In this document: in pieces, positions 30,095 to 40,564 of the stretch | How the letters are laid out: every line of letters begins with the position of its first letter | Position numbering within the stretch: position 1 is the first letter of the stretch | Source: Blepharisma japonicum | Lineage: Eukaryota > Ciliophora > Heterotrichea > Heterotrichida > Blepharismidae | DNA length: 64,000 nt | Assembly (NCBI GenBank): GCA_949751835.1 | Contig: CATKHK010000004.1 | Span: 186,001-250,000, forward strand | Direction: 5' to 3' | Position numbers and translations under genes: made by a program | The notes under the pieces: generated by a model | Seen by the model: the letters and a program-made list of their open reading frames with translations, nothing else | Database searches by the model: none | What the model was told of the DNA's origin: nothing

Positions 30095-31282
30095 ATGGAA
30101 GAACAAAAAGAAAGACCTTCATTTAGGAATTTAAGAATTGATACAGCAAGATATCAATATCTAGGATTATGGGAAGAGCTCAGGATTCCTCCTCCTCTCC
30201 CACCAAGGCGATGTCATCACTCAGCAGTCATGATACATAACAAAATGTACATCTATGGAGGCCAAGATGTGCATATAGGAGTTCTAGGAGATTTGTGGGT
30301 CCTTAATATAGATCCTTCTAATTCCTCAAATGAAATATGGACTGAATTGCACCCATCTGGCGATCTCCCGGGACATTTATGTAGGCATTCTGCAATATCG
30401 AGAGGAAATCTAATCTATTTATTCGGAGGAACAAATAATTCAGTCGAAAATAACAGTATTTACGTTCTGAACACTGAAACCTTAATCTGAACCAAAATTA
30501 ATCCAAGCCCAGAGCAGCCTCCAGCTATAGATTCGCATAGTGCTTGTTTTAATGAAGCAGACAACAATATGATTATTTTTGGAGGGTATATTAATGGAGT
30601 CCACAGCAATGAGCTTTATATCTATAATATACAAACAAATGAATGAAGCCATCCAAATCCCCAAATAAAGCCTGATCCTAGATCTGATCACAGTGCAATC
30701 ATATATCAAAATTATATGTGGGTTTATGGCGGATCCAGCGAAAGTGAGCGGCTAAGTGATTTTTGGAGACTTAATTTAAGAAATTTGCAGTGGGAACTAG
30801 TTCATTCTGAAGGAAATTCTCCAGGCACTGTATCAGGGCACTCAGTTTGTGTGTGTGGAGATGTGATGCTTGTATTTGGAGGAATTAGAGAAATTATTAA
30901 AGAAACCAACTCAATGCACACTTATGATTTTTCCTCTAATAAGTGGCTAATGATACAGCATGAAACTCAAATAAAAGATCCTTTATCGCCTAGCGAGATA
31001 GAAAATTATAGGAAATTGGCAAAGCAAAGGCATACAGTTCAGTATCTGAGTAAAGAGGAGTCTGCAAAAGCAGATTTAACGAAGCAAAGATCAGCAGTTG
31101 TTGGAGCACAAACCCAAGGAAGGGTAAAAGGAATTGTGCCTCACTCGAGAGATGGGCATTCTTCAATAGTGTTTGAAGGAGGGATGTATGTGTTCGCTGG
31201 GGATAGGCATCAGATGTCATTTAATGATGTTTACTGCTACTCAATTCAAGAGCAGGTGCTTAAAACACCTGTAGCTATTTAA
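30095..31282 (+). CDS. Kelch-repeat beta-propeller protein (395 aa)
   Basis: At least five kelch units are visible, each with the hydrophobic-GG pattern: MYIYGGQDV, IYLFGGTNN, MIIFGGYING, MWVYGGSSES, MLVFGGIRE and MYVFAGDRH (the last with Ala-Gly instead of Gly-Gly). Between them are the expected HSA/HS and W/Y positions. Two UGA codons encode Trp at the canonical Trp position of a kelch blade (TLIWTKINP, TNEWSHPNP). A ~50-residue charged insert (about 290-345) breaks the last two blades. No extra domain. Partner and process are unknown; such proteins are usually scaffolds. Confidence 0.88.
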
Positions 31283-31325
31283 CGTAAGACAATTTAAATA
31301 TAAATAAACAAGCTTAGTGATAATC

Positions 31326-32096
31326 ATGGAAAAATGGATTTTAGTGATAGGCGCAAGTAGGGGAATTGGCAAAGCGACTGCACTACAATTGTCAAGATCT
31401 TATCCAAATGATAAAATATTAGCTGTGGCAAGAAATTTTTCTGAAGCAACTTTATCTGAATTTTCAAGCTTAAGCATAATTCCTGTTACTTTAGATATTG
31501 GAAATAACCAGAGCATGGCATCTATTATCGATCTTTTGAAAAATGCTACGGTTCGATTTGCTATATATGCTGCTGTCTCTTTAGGATCTGATTTTTGTAA
31601 TTCAACTCCAGAAGAATTTGACAGGACTATGGCAATCAATGCAAAATTCCCTTATTTTTTATGCAATTTGCTTATCCCTTACTTTTCTGAGGACTCAAAA
31701 GTTTTATTTTTTGTTTCCAAAGGCTGTCACAGCTATTTATTTAATTCTCCTTTATTTTGCATTTCGAAAGCAGCCTTATATATGATCTCTCAAGTTCTTA
31801 AAAAAGAGCTTCAAGTTCCTGTAGGGACTTTATTGTAAAATTTATTTAGCCCTGGAGTGGTTAAGACTGAGATGCTTACTGAAGTCAATGAAAGAATTCC
31901 AGGAAAAGAACTAAATTATGATACTTCGTAATTCATATGAAGACTTGAGCCAGAAATTGCTGCAAGATTTATTGATTTTGTTTTAAGTGCGCAGGTCAAT
32001 GCAAATGAATTTTCTGCAGCGGAATGAAACATTTATGATAAATCTCATCATAGTAGATGGCTTGCACCTGGCGAGACTATAACAGAAAATGAATAA
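31326..32096 (+). CDS. Short-chain dehydrogenase/reductase, with two 15-nt introns and a Tyr-to-Phe active site (246 aa)
   Basis: SDR fold oxidoreductase. The NAD(P) loop GASRGIG is at residues 9-15, with DIGNN after strand 3-4 and NAKFPY at the usual Asn site. The catalytic segment reads FVSKGCHSY...LFCISKAALY: Ser131 sits 13 residues before, and Lys148 four residues after, the Tyr position, but that position is Phe144 (codon TTT at 31755). The frame is restored only by two 15-nt introns (31835-31849, 31928-31942). UGA is Trp in SAAEWNIYD. The PGVVKTEM motif after the first intron is typical of SDRs. The sequence resembles sepiapterin-reductase-like SDRs in length and layout, but loss of the Tyr hydroxyl suggests altered or no activity. 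Confidence 0.88.
31835..31849 (+). other. 15-nt intron 1 of the SDR gene
   Basis: GTAAAATTTATTTAG, 15 nt with GT..AG ends and two in-frame stops. Removal joins GTL to FPGVVKTEM, restoring the conserved SDR segment. Confidence 0.92.
31928..31942 (+). other. 15-nt intron 2 of the SDR gene
   Basis: GTAATTCATATGAAG, 15 nt with GT..AG ends and one TAA in frame. Removal joins LNYDTS to LEPEIAARF in one open frame. Confidence 0.88.
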
Positions 32097-32400
32097 ACCT
32101 TTATCTAAGATTTATTTCATTAGACATAAATAATTTTTACAAATAATTTATGATTAATACTTTCTTTGAAATATAATCTTAAAATTACACCTCGAAAATA
32201 GGTGCAGTAAAAGTAAGCACTGGAACTGTATCATAACTATTTTGATTCACATGATTGTCTCTATAAATGAAGTTTCACTTATAAATCAGTCATTAAATTG
32301 CAGCTGTCGCATCTCTTATTGATAAATCGAATTTATTCAACCTCAGCTGCGTAATAATAATTCTAATAAATTTTGAAAAGAATTATAATTGTCGAAGAAT
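32097..32400. other. Spacer with a possible 3' gene relic on the minus strand
   Basis: A 304-nt spacer. On the minus strand, 32385 to 32185 reads as coding-like sequence with one internal TAA at 32293-32295 that would be Gln (CAA) in an intact version: DLSIRDATAAI, then WLIYKWNFIYRDNH and DTVPVLTFTAPIFEV before a terminal TAA. Local base composition is closer to genes than to spacers. No start is visible. A decayed gene end is my best reading; chance is possible. Confidence 0.35.
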
Positions 32401-32715
32401 ATGGTGCAGTGGGAAGAACCCTTATTTGGATGTTTTAAAGATTGCTGCAGCTGCATAATTGTGATGTTTTGCCCATTGGCATATTGCATTTACCAAGGAC
32501 TTAGTGTTAAAAAGGCTACAGGAGAATCTTGCTTTGGTGCTTACTGCTGTCCAATTGTGTTATGCTGCATCGGTGCTGCAATTAACCGAGGGAAAATTAG
32601 GGATCGCTACCTTATAAATGGTAGTTTTGTCGCTGACTGCTTTTATCATTTTTGCTGTGGCCCGTGCGCAGTTTGCCAAGAATACAGAGAAGTCAATGTT
32701 CGCGAATCTCGCTAG
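32401..32715 (+). CDS. PLAC8 family cysteine-rich protein (104 aa)
   Basis: A small Cys-rich membrane-associated protein. PLAC8 proteins (cornifelin, plant PCR/FW2.2) are linked to cell size, cadmium or Ca2+ transport. The core is complete: CFKDCCSCI near the N-terminus, then CCPIVLCCIGAAINR, then DCFYHFCCGPCAVCQEYREV, the family's end motif. Two hydrophobic Cys-rich segments fit membrane insertion. The start is ATG at 32401; in-frame codons upstream have no ATG. The stop is TAG. Confidence 0.9.
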   Translation: MVQWEEPLFGCFKDCCSCIIVMFCPLAYCIYQGLSVKKATGESCFGAYCCPIVLCCIGAAINRGKIRDRYLINGSFVADCFYHFCCGPCAVCQEYREVNVRESR

Positions 32716-33072
32716 ATAATATGCAACACTTCAAATGATAAGATGCTTAATCATAAACAAATACCTTTTTCAATTGTTTTAGAGCTTAAAAAACTAAGAT
32801 ATCTTGCTATCTTTCTTAATATTGTTTGAAACTTAATATGCTGATATATATCTTATATATCAAAAATGAATAGATAAAAATAAATAGAAATTGAAGAGCG
32901 CAAATTTAATTCTCAATGAGGACTATAACAATATAAACTTGATTAATTTTAAGTAAAAAAAGTAGAGTATAAGGTAATCAGAGAAGACATATTAGAAATT
33001 TATAATTCTAGATTATTTATAAATAAAAAATTAGAATTAATTTAATTTTAGTTTTAATTCCACAAATGTATT
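32716..33072. other. AT-rich spacer
   Basis: A 357-nt spacer between same-strand genes. It contains short palindromic AT runs (GATATATATCTTATATATC) and a TAATTCTA...TTAGAATTA inverted pair near 33000-33045. I see no gene, RNA or repeat that can be supported. Confidence 0.4.
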
Positions 33073-34023
33073 ATGAAATCATCTTTTCACTCTCAAAAAA
33101 GTGCTCGTAGTATAATTGATCATAAGCCTGCTTTATCTGAGGAAGAAATCCTACTGAAAAATAGCAAGTTCTTAAAAACCCAGCGCGCTCAGCTTGAACA
33201 AAAAATCCAAAATCTTTCAGTAAAGATCCAATTAAAAGATAAAGAAATCTCGAAACTCAAACAATCCTTTTCGGCAAGCTTTCTGGATAGTGACATAAAA
33301 CCCTCCCCAGATCCTCAACGGCGTTTATCAACAGATGTTTTATCAAAAAGCCAATTTTCCGACTACGAACGGTCACGGGATTTTGCAAACTCCAGTAATT
33401 ATCTTGCCCAGCTTAAAGTAGATCTACAAATCGCAAATAACTTAAAAGATTCATACGAAAAGAAATATAAAGACTCTCTATTAACCTGCTCCCCAGACAA
33501 TGGCCCAGGAGAAGACCAAGAAAGAGTTTTTGAACTAGAAGAAGAATACGAAGAGCTTAAAAAAGAGCTTGAAACCCAAATACTTGTGGCGGAAGAATCT
33601 TTAAGAGAAAGAGATTATTTAAAAAATGAGGTTATACCTGTCCTGGAAAGGACTTTGCACTTGTATGAGCAAAATAAAACTGAAATGGAAGAAGAAATAG
33701 TGGAGCTTAAAGGAGAAATGAGGTTGCTAAAGAGGAGTGTGGAAAGAGTGAGGCCTACTTATATAGATGATGACGAAATGGAAAATCACGCAAAATCGCT
33801 GTATGTAGAAGTGTCGTCAAGAAAAACATTAGTGACGCCGTCCCCAAAAATTATTCCCAAGGGAAATAAAAATGAAGCAAGTTTTAGCTCATCGAGGCCT
33901 GTGTCGAGGGGTAGTATGATACAAAATGTAACAAGGACTCCTCGAGCAAAGACTTATATACCAAGCTATTTGAGACACAAAAAATCAGCTACGAATTCTG
34001 CAAGAAAAGGGACTAGTCCATAA
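33073..34023 (+). CDS. Coiled-coil protein (316 aa)
   Basis: A 316-codon frame from the ATG at 33073 to TAA with no UGA codons. Residues ~25-65 (KTQRAQLEQKIQNLSVK...) and ~150-225 (ELEEEYEELKKELETQ, ELKGEMRLLKRSVERV) show strong heptad repeats. Between and after them are Ser/Pro-rich, likely disordered parts; the C-terminus is basic and Ser/Thr-rich (TPRAKTYIPSYLRHKK). Such proteins are common in basal-body, cortical or centrosomal structures of ciliates, but I recognise no family. Confidence 0.75.
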   Translation: MKSSFHSQKSARSIIDHKPALSEEEILLKNSKFLKTQRAQLEQKIQNLSVKIQLKDKEISKLKQSFSASFLDSDIKPSPDPQRRLSTDVLSKSQFSDYERSRDFANSSNYLAQLKVDLQIANNLKDSYEKKYKDSLLTCSPDNGPGEDQERVFELEEEYEELKKELETQILVAEESLRERDYLKNEVIPVLERTLHLYEQNKTEMEEEIVELKGEMRLLKRSVERVRPTYIDDDEMENHAKSLYVEVSSRKTLVTPSPKIIPKGNKNEASFSSSRPVSRGSMIQNVTRTPRAKTYIPSYLRHKKSATNSARKGTSP

Positions 34024-34200
34024 CTTGTGAAGACTGCATGTTTAATAATTTTTGAGTCAAATAAACTTTGAGACCATTTAAATTTAAAATTTTACATAAT
34101 TTTTTTCTTTGCCAAGGACAACACTATTTCAATCAATGTTAAAAGCTGAAATTTACAGATAAAATAAATAATTAAAAAATAAATATAAAATAATAATAAA

Positions 34201-37200
34201 TTAAATCGTAAATTCAATTGAAATGATCTCTTTCATCTTTTTCGAAGCAAAATAATCAATCCCTTTCCCCACTTTTATTGTTAGATATTGGAAGAACATA
34301 GATACAATTTGTAGACCAAAAAAATCCAGGGATAACCCAGCAATAAAAGGGATATATCAATTAAAATGGGCAGTCAATATTGTATAGCAAGAGCACCCAC
34401 ATATGGATATTCCTATTAGCCACCCAACAATCCTTTTAGTTCTTTCTCTCAGTGAAGCAGCAGGGATATTAGCACTTTCATTTAATGCTGTGTTCGTACT
34501 TAGATTTCTTACATGAAAATACTGCTGCCTTGCTGCATCTTCAATTTCAGGTAATTTTATTACAGGAGATCTTCTTACAGCGTCTTGAAAATTTGCATTT
34601 GAATCCATTTCAACTTTGTGGTCTTCTGAGTATTCTTTACACAGCCTAATTAGGAAAACTCCTAATAAAAATGAAAATCCGCAAGCAACTAATGCGAAAC
34701 CGATAATTAGCAGTATACTGCTATATAAGAAATTAAGATATGCTAAAGTTCCTGCTGTCCCGATAACTCTTACATTTACAATCAAGATTCTATGGGATCT
34801 TGGAAGCTCTGGGTCGTATCGATAGAATATTGAGGCAAAATAGTGGCAGTTTTTTAATATCAGCCAAAAAATATTAGCCTTTTGAGGGTTTTGAAGGGGT
34901 CCTGAGCTTGATTCTGAAAAGCTTGGCTCAGAAACTGGGTTAACCCTTGCAGCATCTCTATTATCTCTTTTTACACCCCAAATAATTCATAATATATCAA
35001 GAGCTGCAATAGCTGCCAGCAATATTATTGCTGGAAGATTATAATCTTTACGATTATGAGAAGATATTACAATTGGATTTATTTTATTGGTATAACTTGA
35101 AACAGAATATGCAGACAAATGAGAAAACGTACAATTTGTAATATCAGATCTATATGATGTATTTGAATAAGTAATATCTTGGAGAGAGCCATCAGGAGTC
35201 CAGTCTTTGCTGTTTCAAGAGACGCAGTTATAATTTAGTTCTTTTTTTGGGTGCGTAATTGGTATTGATACATTAACTATAGTGTTAATAGCTTGAACCT
35301 GACATGTGTCAGCTGCATTGTGGTTAATTATAATTAGTGATGACGATGAATTTGTCTGGGATATCCAATTATAAATGTTCAATTTTATTTCAATAAAGGC
35401 GAATAGTGTTTTTATTCCATTAATTGATAAATATGCACTTGCATTAGACATGGAGCTGTTAGAATTGGTATCTATAAATGATCCAGAAAAATTTTCTAAT
35501 TTAGCAAAGGACGCACTCAATATATCAGTCTTCAACGAAACTGAATTTTCATAAATTGTTTTTTGGTAAGTCATAATATTTCCAAGCAAATTAAGACTAC
35601 TGATAATATAATCTTTAATCCCACCAATGTATGAAGATGATAGGCTATTATTACCTACTTCAGCTAATGAAGATAAACAAATGAAAACGTTTTCGATTGT
35701 TCCTTCCAAAATTTCATCCCCAAGAATTTTTCCACATGACTGATCATTGTAGTTTACATCATCAGTGCTGGGTATTAAGAAAGATTGTAAAATACTAAGA
35801 ACTTGGTTAAACATATCTAAAGTAATGATTTCAGTTTTGTTTAAAATTTTCACTAAAACTGCTGATATCATAAGATCTAGGTTTTTGTTTCTTGGAAGAA
35901 AAATAAAAGCAGTATTTATATTGCTCAGAAGAGTGGATGCAATTTTTGTGTCTATGTCTATTTCGCCTTGTTCATATTCACAGGTATTTCCTTCTCACCC
36001 TATATTGCATACACATTTATTGTCAACACAATTCCCATTTGTGCCACATGTACAGCTTGCTATATCAGGCAGAAAATGGTGATCTGGATTTTTTAATAGA
36101 GTTGATAAAATTAATGACGTCTGGAGCATTTTTTCATAATGATTAATAGGAATTAAGGCAGTTAGATCTTCAACAGTATCATTTTTAGATTTTAAGGTAA
36201 TTTCTGGAGTTGATTGATTAAAATTGACATAAACAATTCTTTCAATATAGCTACCTGATAAGGAATAGACTCTTAAAACTAAAGATATATAATTAGGATT
36301 CTTGGGAAGGTATGCAGCAAAAGTGTTTTGAAAAATCCGATCTGTTAATGGAACATAAGTATTTTTCGATCCACTTAAAGTTGTATCTATATAAAAAAAT
36401 TGATAGTTGAAAGCATTTTCCCAGGAATTTGCGTTCAGGGTAAAAAGAGTTTTGTATGGAAATCCAATTGTGGGATCAACTGTAAATGAGCCATTATATG
36501 GAGTTAATCCAAAATTAATCAGTTCGTTGCAAACTGTTTTAATACTAGTCCAATTTATAAAGCCAGAACCTTCAATATCTTTTCTAAAAAATCTATTTTC
36601 CTTATTATTTAAAGCAGAACTTGAAGGTAAATTAGAAGACCAAGTTCCAGAAAAATAACTCGAATTTACTTTCACATATTCATCAGTTTCTAAATATTTT
36701 CCCATATCAATATATATATCTCCCTTATAGCTTCCAACAATTAAATCAATTTCATCTTCATCATTCTTGTTTCCTCTTGACACAGTCAAATATATCTTAT
36801 GTATCCCAGTACTTAATTTGGTGCCATCTATTTGAAAAACTGCTGAAGTTGAGCTCTCTATTGTATTCCCAAAATATTTTAAAACCCAGCTATAGTTTAA
36901 GCTAGCTTCTGGCTTTCCTAAGTCCATACTATCCCAAGCATTTAATTCAATCGTTTCGTTTTGCAATAAGCTTACACATCTAGGATTAATTCTGGCTAAT
37001 ATTTCTGAAGCCATGTATTTAATAGAAATAATTCTATACCCTGCGTCTTTCATTGAATGAGCAGGCCAAGCATTCACAGTAATATTCATTTCATCGCCAT
37101 CATTCATCAAATATCTCGGAATTACCAGGATTCTGTCATATTGCTGATTTAAAATCGTCGATATTTTGTTCTGAGAATTATTCACTGTACTTAATTGAGT

Positions 37201-38511
37201 TACTTCCCAGTCAAATACTATTTCTGAGGCTATTTCGCATGCATAAGCATCAGCTCTAATAGTAAGTTCAGTTTCTGGCTTCACCGATAAAGTTTCAAAC
37301 CCGAAATCATAAAACACAGGGGAAGAAATATTTTTTGTCTCAGTAGTAGAAAATACGTCAATATGCTGCCCTAAAAAGTTATAAACTGAAACTTTTATGA
37401 TATAAGTTTTCCCCAATGCTAAATTAGAGTTTGGGATATATGAGTAGCTTCCATTAAAATTGTTATTTAAAACTTTCGAAAGTGTAGCGTAAGAAGCAAT
37501 TTCATCATTTGATACCAAAGGGATTATTTGGAAGATAGACCAAATCACTGAGTATATTTTTCGATTTCGGGTTGAGAAAAGGCTTAGTTTTACCTCTAAA
37601 ATAGGGTCACATTTTCCCATCATTTGGGTCCCAAGTAGCATTGCACCGAATTCAGGATCAGATCCAGTAGCTCGAAGAGAGTAGCTTGTTGTATTGTGAC
37701 AGGCACCATATATGGACCTATTTGAAATTTGTAAATAATCTTTTCATGTCAATTCAGGACCATCACCAAATGTGATTTCAATTAATGTATCATTAATAAA
37801 ACAGCTAGGGTTAGTACCAAGTAGTTCTTTGTTTATAAAATAACTACAGTCGTTAACTGAAACTGCAATACTTTCACTAAACTGTATATAAAATTTGCTG
37901 AAATCATTTGAGTAGTAGCTATTAAGAATAGAAGGCGGATAACAAACATATACATCAATTTTGCAATTTGAGCAGCCATCTCCATTGATATTATTCCCAT
38001 CATCACATTGTTCTGATCCTTCTATAATTCCATCTCCACATACTTGAGCTAAACAGGCATTTGAAATATTATAATAACCTGAGTTGCAGCTAATGCAAGT
38101 ATCAGAAGTTCCAGCAGTACAGCCATTACATGAAGGGTCACAAGCTTTACAGATCCCAGAGTCTGAATAAGTGCCTGTAGGGCATTCATAAATGCACATC
38201 CCCTTATAGAGATTGAATCCCCAAAAGCAATCAACACAATCATTGTTATTAGGACCAATACAATGATTGCAGCTAAAATAGCAGGTATAGCAGCTTGTGG
38301 AGCCTTCACAAAGAGCGTAACAGTTGCCGTTTGTGAAATAATCTGTGGGATTTTTGCATGTAATGCAGCCTGCTGAATAATCGGTTTTTGCTTTGGAACA
38401 AGTGCTGCATGTATGGTCACAAGGTGCACAAATGGCGAGGGCATGATCGTAGTATGTTCCATCAGGGCAAGATTGAGAAGAAACAGTGTAGAAAAGCAAC
38501 AGAAAAATCAT
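34201..38511 (-). CDS. Cysteine-rich receptor with REJ-like and GPS regions, polycystin-1-like ectodomain (1436 aa)
   Basis: One continuous frame from the ATG at 38511 to TAA at 34201, with UGA as Trp at five or more sites (ELTWKDY, NIGWEGN, NCVSWNSKDW, DILWIIW, HFNWYIP). Order: signal peptide (MIFLLLFYTVSSQS); furin-like Cys repeats (to ~residue 155); a DUF4215-type repeat (CGDGIIEGSEQCDDGNN); a long REJ/PKD-like beta-rich region; an EGF-like segment (CTCGTNGNCVDNKC, near 835); a GPS-like motif (NCVSW...W...NCTFSHLSAYSV, near 1105-1140); then about four or five membrane helices with a PELPRSHRILIVNVRV linker. The ectodomain and GPS are those of polycystin-1/REJ proteins, but the 11-helix channel part and PLAT domain are missing. 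Likely a surface adhesion or mating-type-like receptor; role unknown. Confidence 0.85.
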
Positions 38512-38685
38512 TATTTAAGTGAAAAGATACAGTCAAGATATGCATCTTTTTTCCTAGCTCGAAGATCGTGCATAATACTGCAAATGAGTGTTTTCTATTG
38601 CATTTCTGTTTTATAAAAATTAAATAAATTAGATCATTATAAGAAAATTGATTATCAATTAAAAAGAGAAGATAATTTCGATTAC

Positions 38686-39783
38686 TTAGTTTTGGATGGC
38701 TGTTGCAAAGCCTATTCTTTTATTTCCCATATCAAACTGCGTATAATAAGAGCTAATAAAGATATCTCCTAAAATTAAAGTATTTGCATATTGCTCACCA
38801 CTGCTGGGCATCAATCAAAGCCAGCATTGCCATATATTGTCCACAAAACTTTTATAAATATAGCTTCCAGGTGTAATCACATAATCAGTAGAATCAATTG
38901 TAATTGTAATATCTGGAAGAATACTGACCTGAGAACAGTCTCCACCAAAATTTATCTCTTGAGTTATTTGAGAAATAATATTAGCATCCCCTCCTATATA
39001 TGAAGTTCCTGTTGATACAATAACTTTCATACTCGCTCCGCCTATTTTTTTCCTATTAACTGAAATTCCAGTAAGGTTTATATCCCATGAAGTTTGAGAT
39101 ATCAAATTATGCCAAACCCAATCATTTTTAGACACATTAGACTCATAGCCACCTAAAGTTAGGATGCTGCCAAGCTTATTTACTGTACTAGTTAAATATA
39201 ATGCAAAACTATTATTTTTCCCTAAAGCTCCTGATGCGAAAAGGGCTTGGAAAACAGATGAGCAGTCATTACTATTAGGACTTTGCCAAGACATTCCTAA
39301 AACTCCATCATATTTATATGATATCCATGTAGAAGGCATGGATGTTAATTCAGCAAAAGTAACGTTTGGAATTATATTTCCACCCCAAGTAACAGTGTCC
39401 TGAGAAAGAAATCCTGAAATGATGTTACCATCATAGTTAAAAACAAACCTTTGTCCATTTTTGATATAGGTTGAGGATTTTTGATGATTGTAAGTATGAT
39501 GATAACGGCAGCTTGAGGAATAGCAAGAAACTGAAGGAATAAAAAGAGAAGAATAACTTGTATCAAAAAGGACAGAGAAGATTTGGGGTGGATTTCCTAT
39601 TTTTATGTCCCCATAATATTGAATATTCCCATAATTTGTTATAGGAACATTTGACGTCCCTAGGCCTTGGTATTTTTTTAGGTGGGAATATACCACTTTG
39701 GGAGTATCATAAGCTACATAAATAGGAATAGATATTGATGATAAGGTAACTTCAATTATAATGAATGCCAGTGTCACTTTCAT
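38686..39783 (-). CDS. Pepsin-family aspartyl protease homologue, probably catalytically dead (365 aa)
   Basis: A secreted or lysosomal A1-family fold. Signal peptide ([16 protein letters not shown]), a short propeptide, then [20 protein letters not shown], the usual entry to the first lobe. The first catalytic motif is D74-T-S-Y-S-S instead of DTGSS; the second reads V-S257-T-G-T-S instead of VDTGTS, so the second catalytic Asp is Ser. The rest of the fold is kept ([30 protein letters not shown], the last being the family end motif). A UGA encodes Trp in CWLWLMPSS. With one catalytic Asp missing, normal proteolysis is not expected. A decayed partial copy lies at 40140-40315. Confidence 0.88.
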
Positions 39784-40564
39784 TTTATTTATTTCACCAT
39801 TTGTGATAACTTAAAAGAAATTAACGAAAAGCTATTGAATTGGTATTCCTTTATATAATCTAAGATTTCTAGCTTAAATATTCTTTCCAAAGCGATTTCT
39901 AATTAGAAACTAAAGAGATTGCCCTGATTCAAAAATAATTATTTCTCTATTTAAATGATGTTGGTGAGAAAGTTATTCAGATTTTAACTCTTAATCCTAA
40001 GTTGAAAATCATGTATTAAGATTCTCAATAGAGTATCTAATATTCATTTTATCTTATAAATTTGATAATACCATTATTGCCAAAAGAAGCAAGGCCAACC
40101 TAAAAGTAATAATGATTACTATTTTATAATTAAATTTAGCATTGAATTGCTGTTTCAAAGTTTATCATTTTATTTCCATATCAAGCCGCGTATGATAAGC
40201 GTCAATAAAAGTTTCACCAATAAAGTCCTTGTATCTCTTGTACCTAAAGCCACAAATCCTAGGGTGGATTCCTAAAAATTCCAACAAATTTAATTTATAA
40301 GTATTAATCAAGTGTTTAATCGAATAATCATTTATTATGACTAAACTATTGCATAAAATGATTATTTCTATCAAATATGTAAAGTTTTTTTTTTAAAACA
40401 AGATTTTCACTATATTCTTACTAACAAAGAAGGATAATTAGTTTTACATAAGATATTCAATTAAAAGGGAACAAAAAATCATATTAAATGAAATTAAAAA
40501 TTTACTACTTTATATAAGCTTAAAAATAAACAGTTATTATTCATAACGAATTTAAGTTATTTTA
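39784..40564. other. Spacer holding an aspartyl protease relic
   Basis: A 781-nt spacer between the protease start and the end of the major vault protein gene. The only supported content is the relic at 40140-40315. The part at 39900-40090 contains a plus-strand run reading LYLNDVGEKVIQILTLNPKL between stops, too weak to call. Confidence 0.5.
40140..40315 (-). pseudogene. Truncated relic of the aspartyl protease gene
   Basis: Minus-strand bases 40220-40145 (FIGETFIDAYHTRLDM...) align with the end of the intact protease gene ([15 protein letters not shown]...), including its stop region. Directly upstream, 40310-40250 (GGAATCCACCCTAGGATTTG...) aligns with the first-lobe region around [15 protein letters not shown]. 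About 850 bases between these parts are missing, so the copy has a large internal deletion, several stop codons and no start. The end motifs of relic and intact gene are about 1450 nt apart. Confidence 0.75.

Noticed and set aside
32956-32999. Overlapping 15-nt GT..AG segments in the spacer before the coiled-coil gene
   Set aside because: They do not join open frames; such segments are expected by chance in AT-rich DNA.
39900-40090. Plus-strand run LYLNDVGEKVIQILTLNPKL as a gene relic
   Set aside because: Only ~27 codons are open between stops and there is no homologue known to me; too short to separate from chance.
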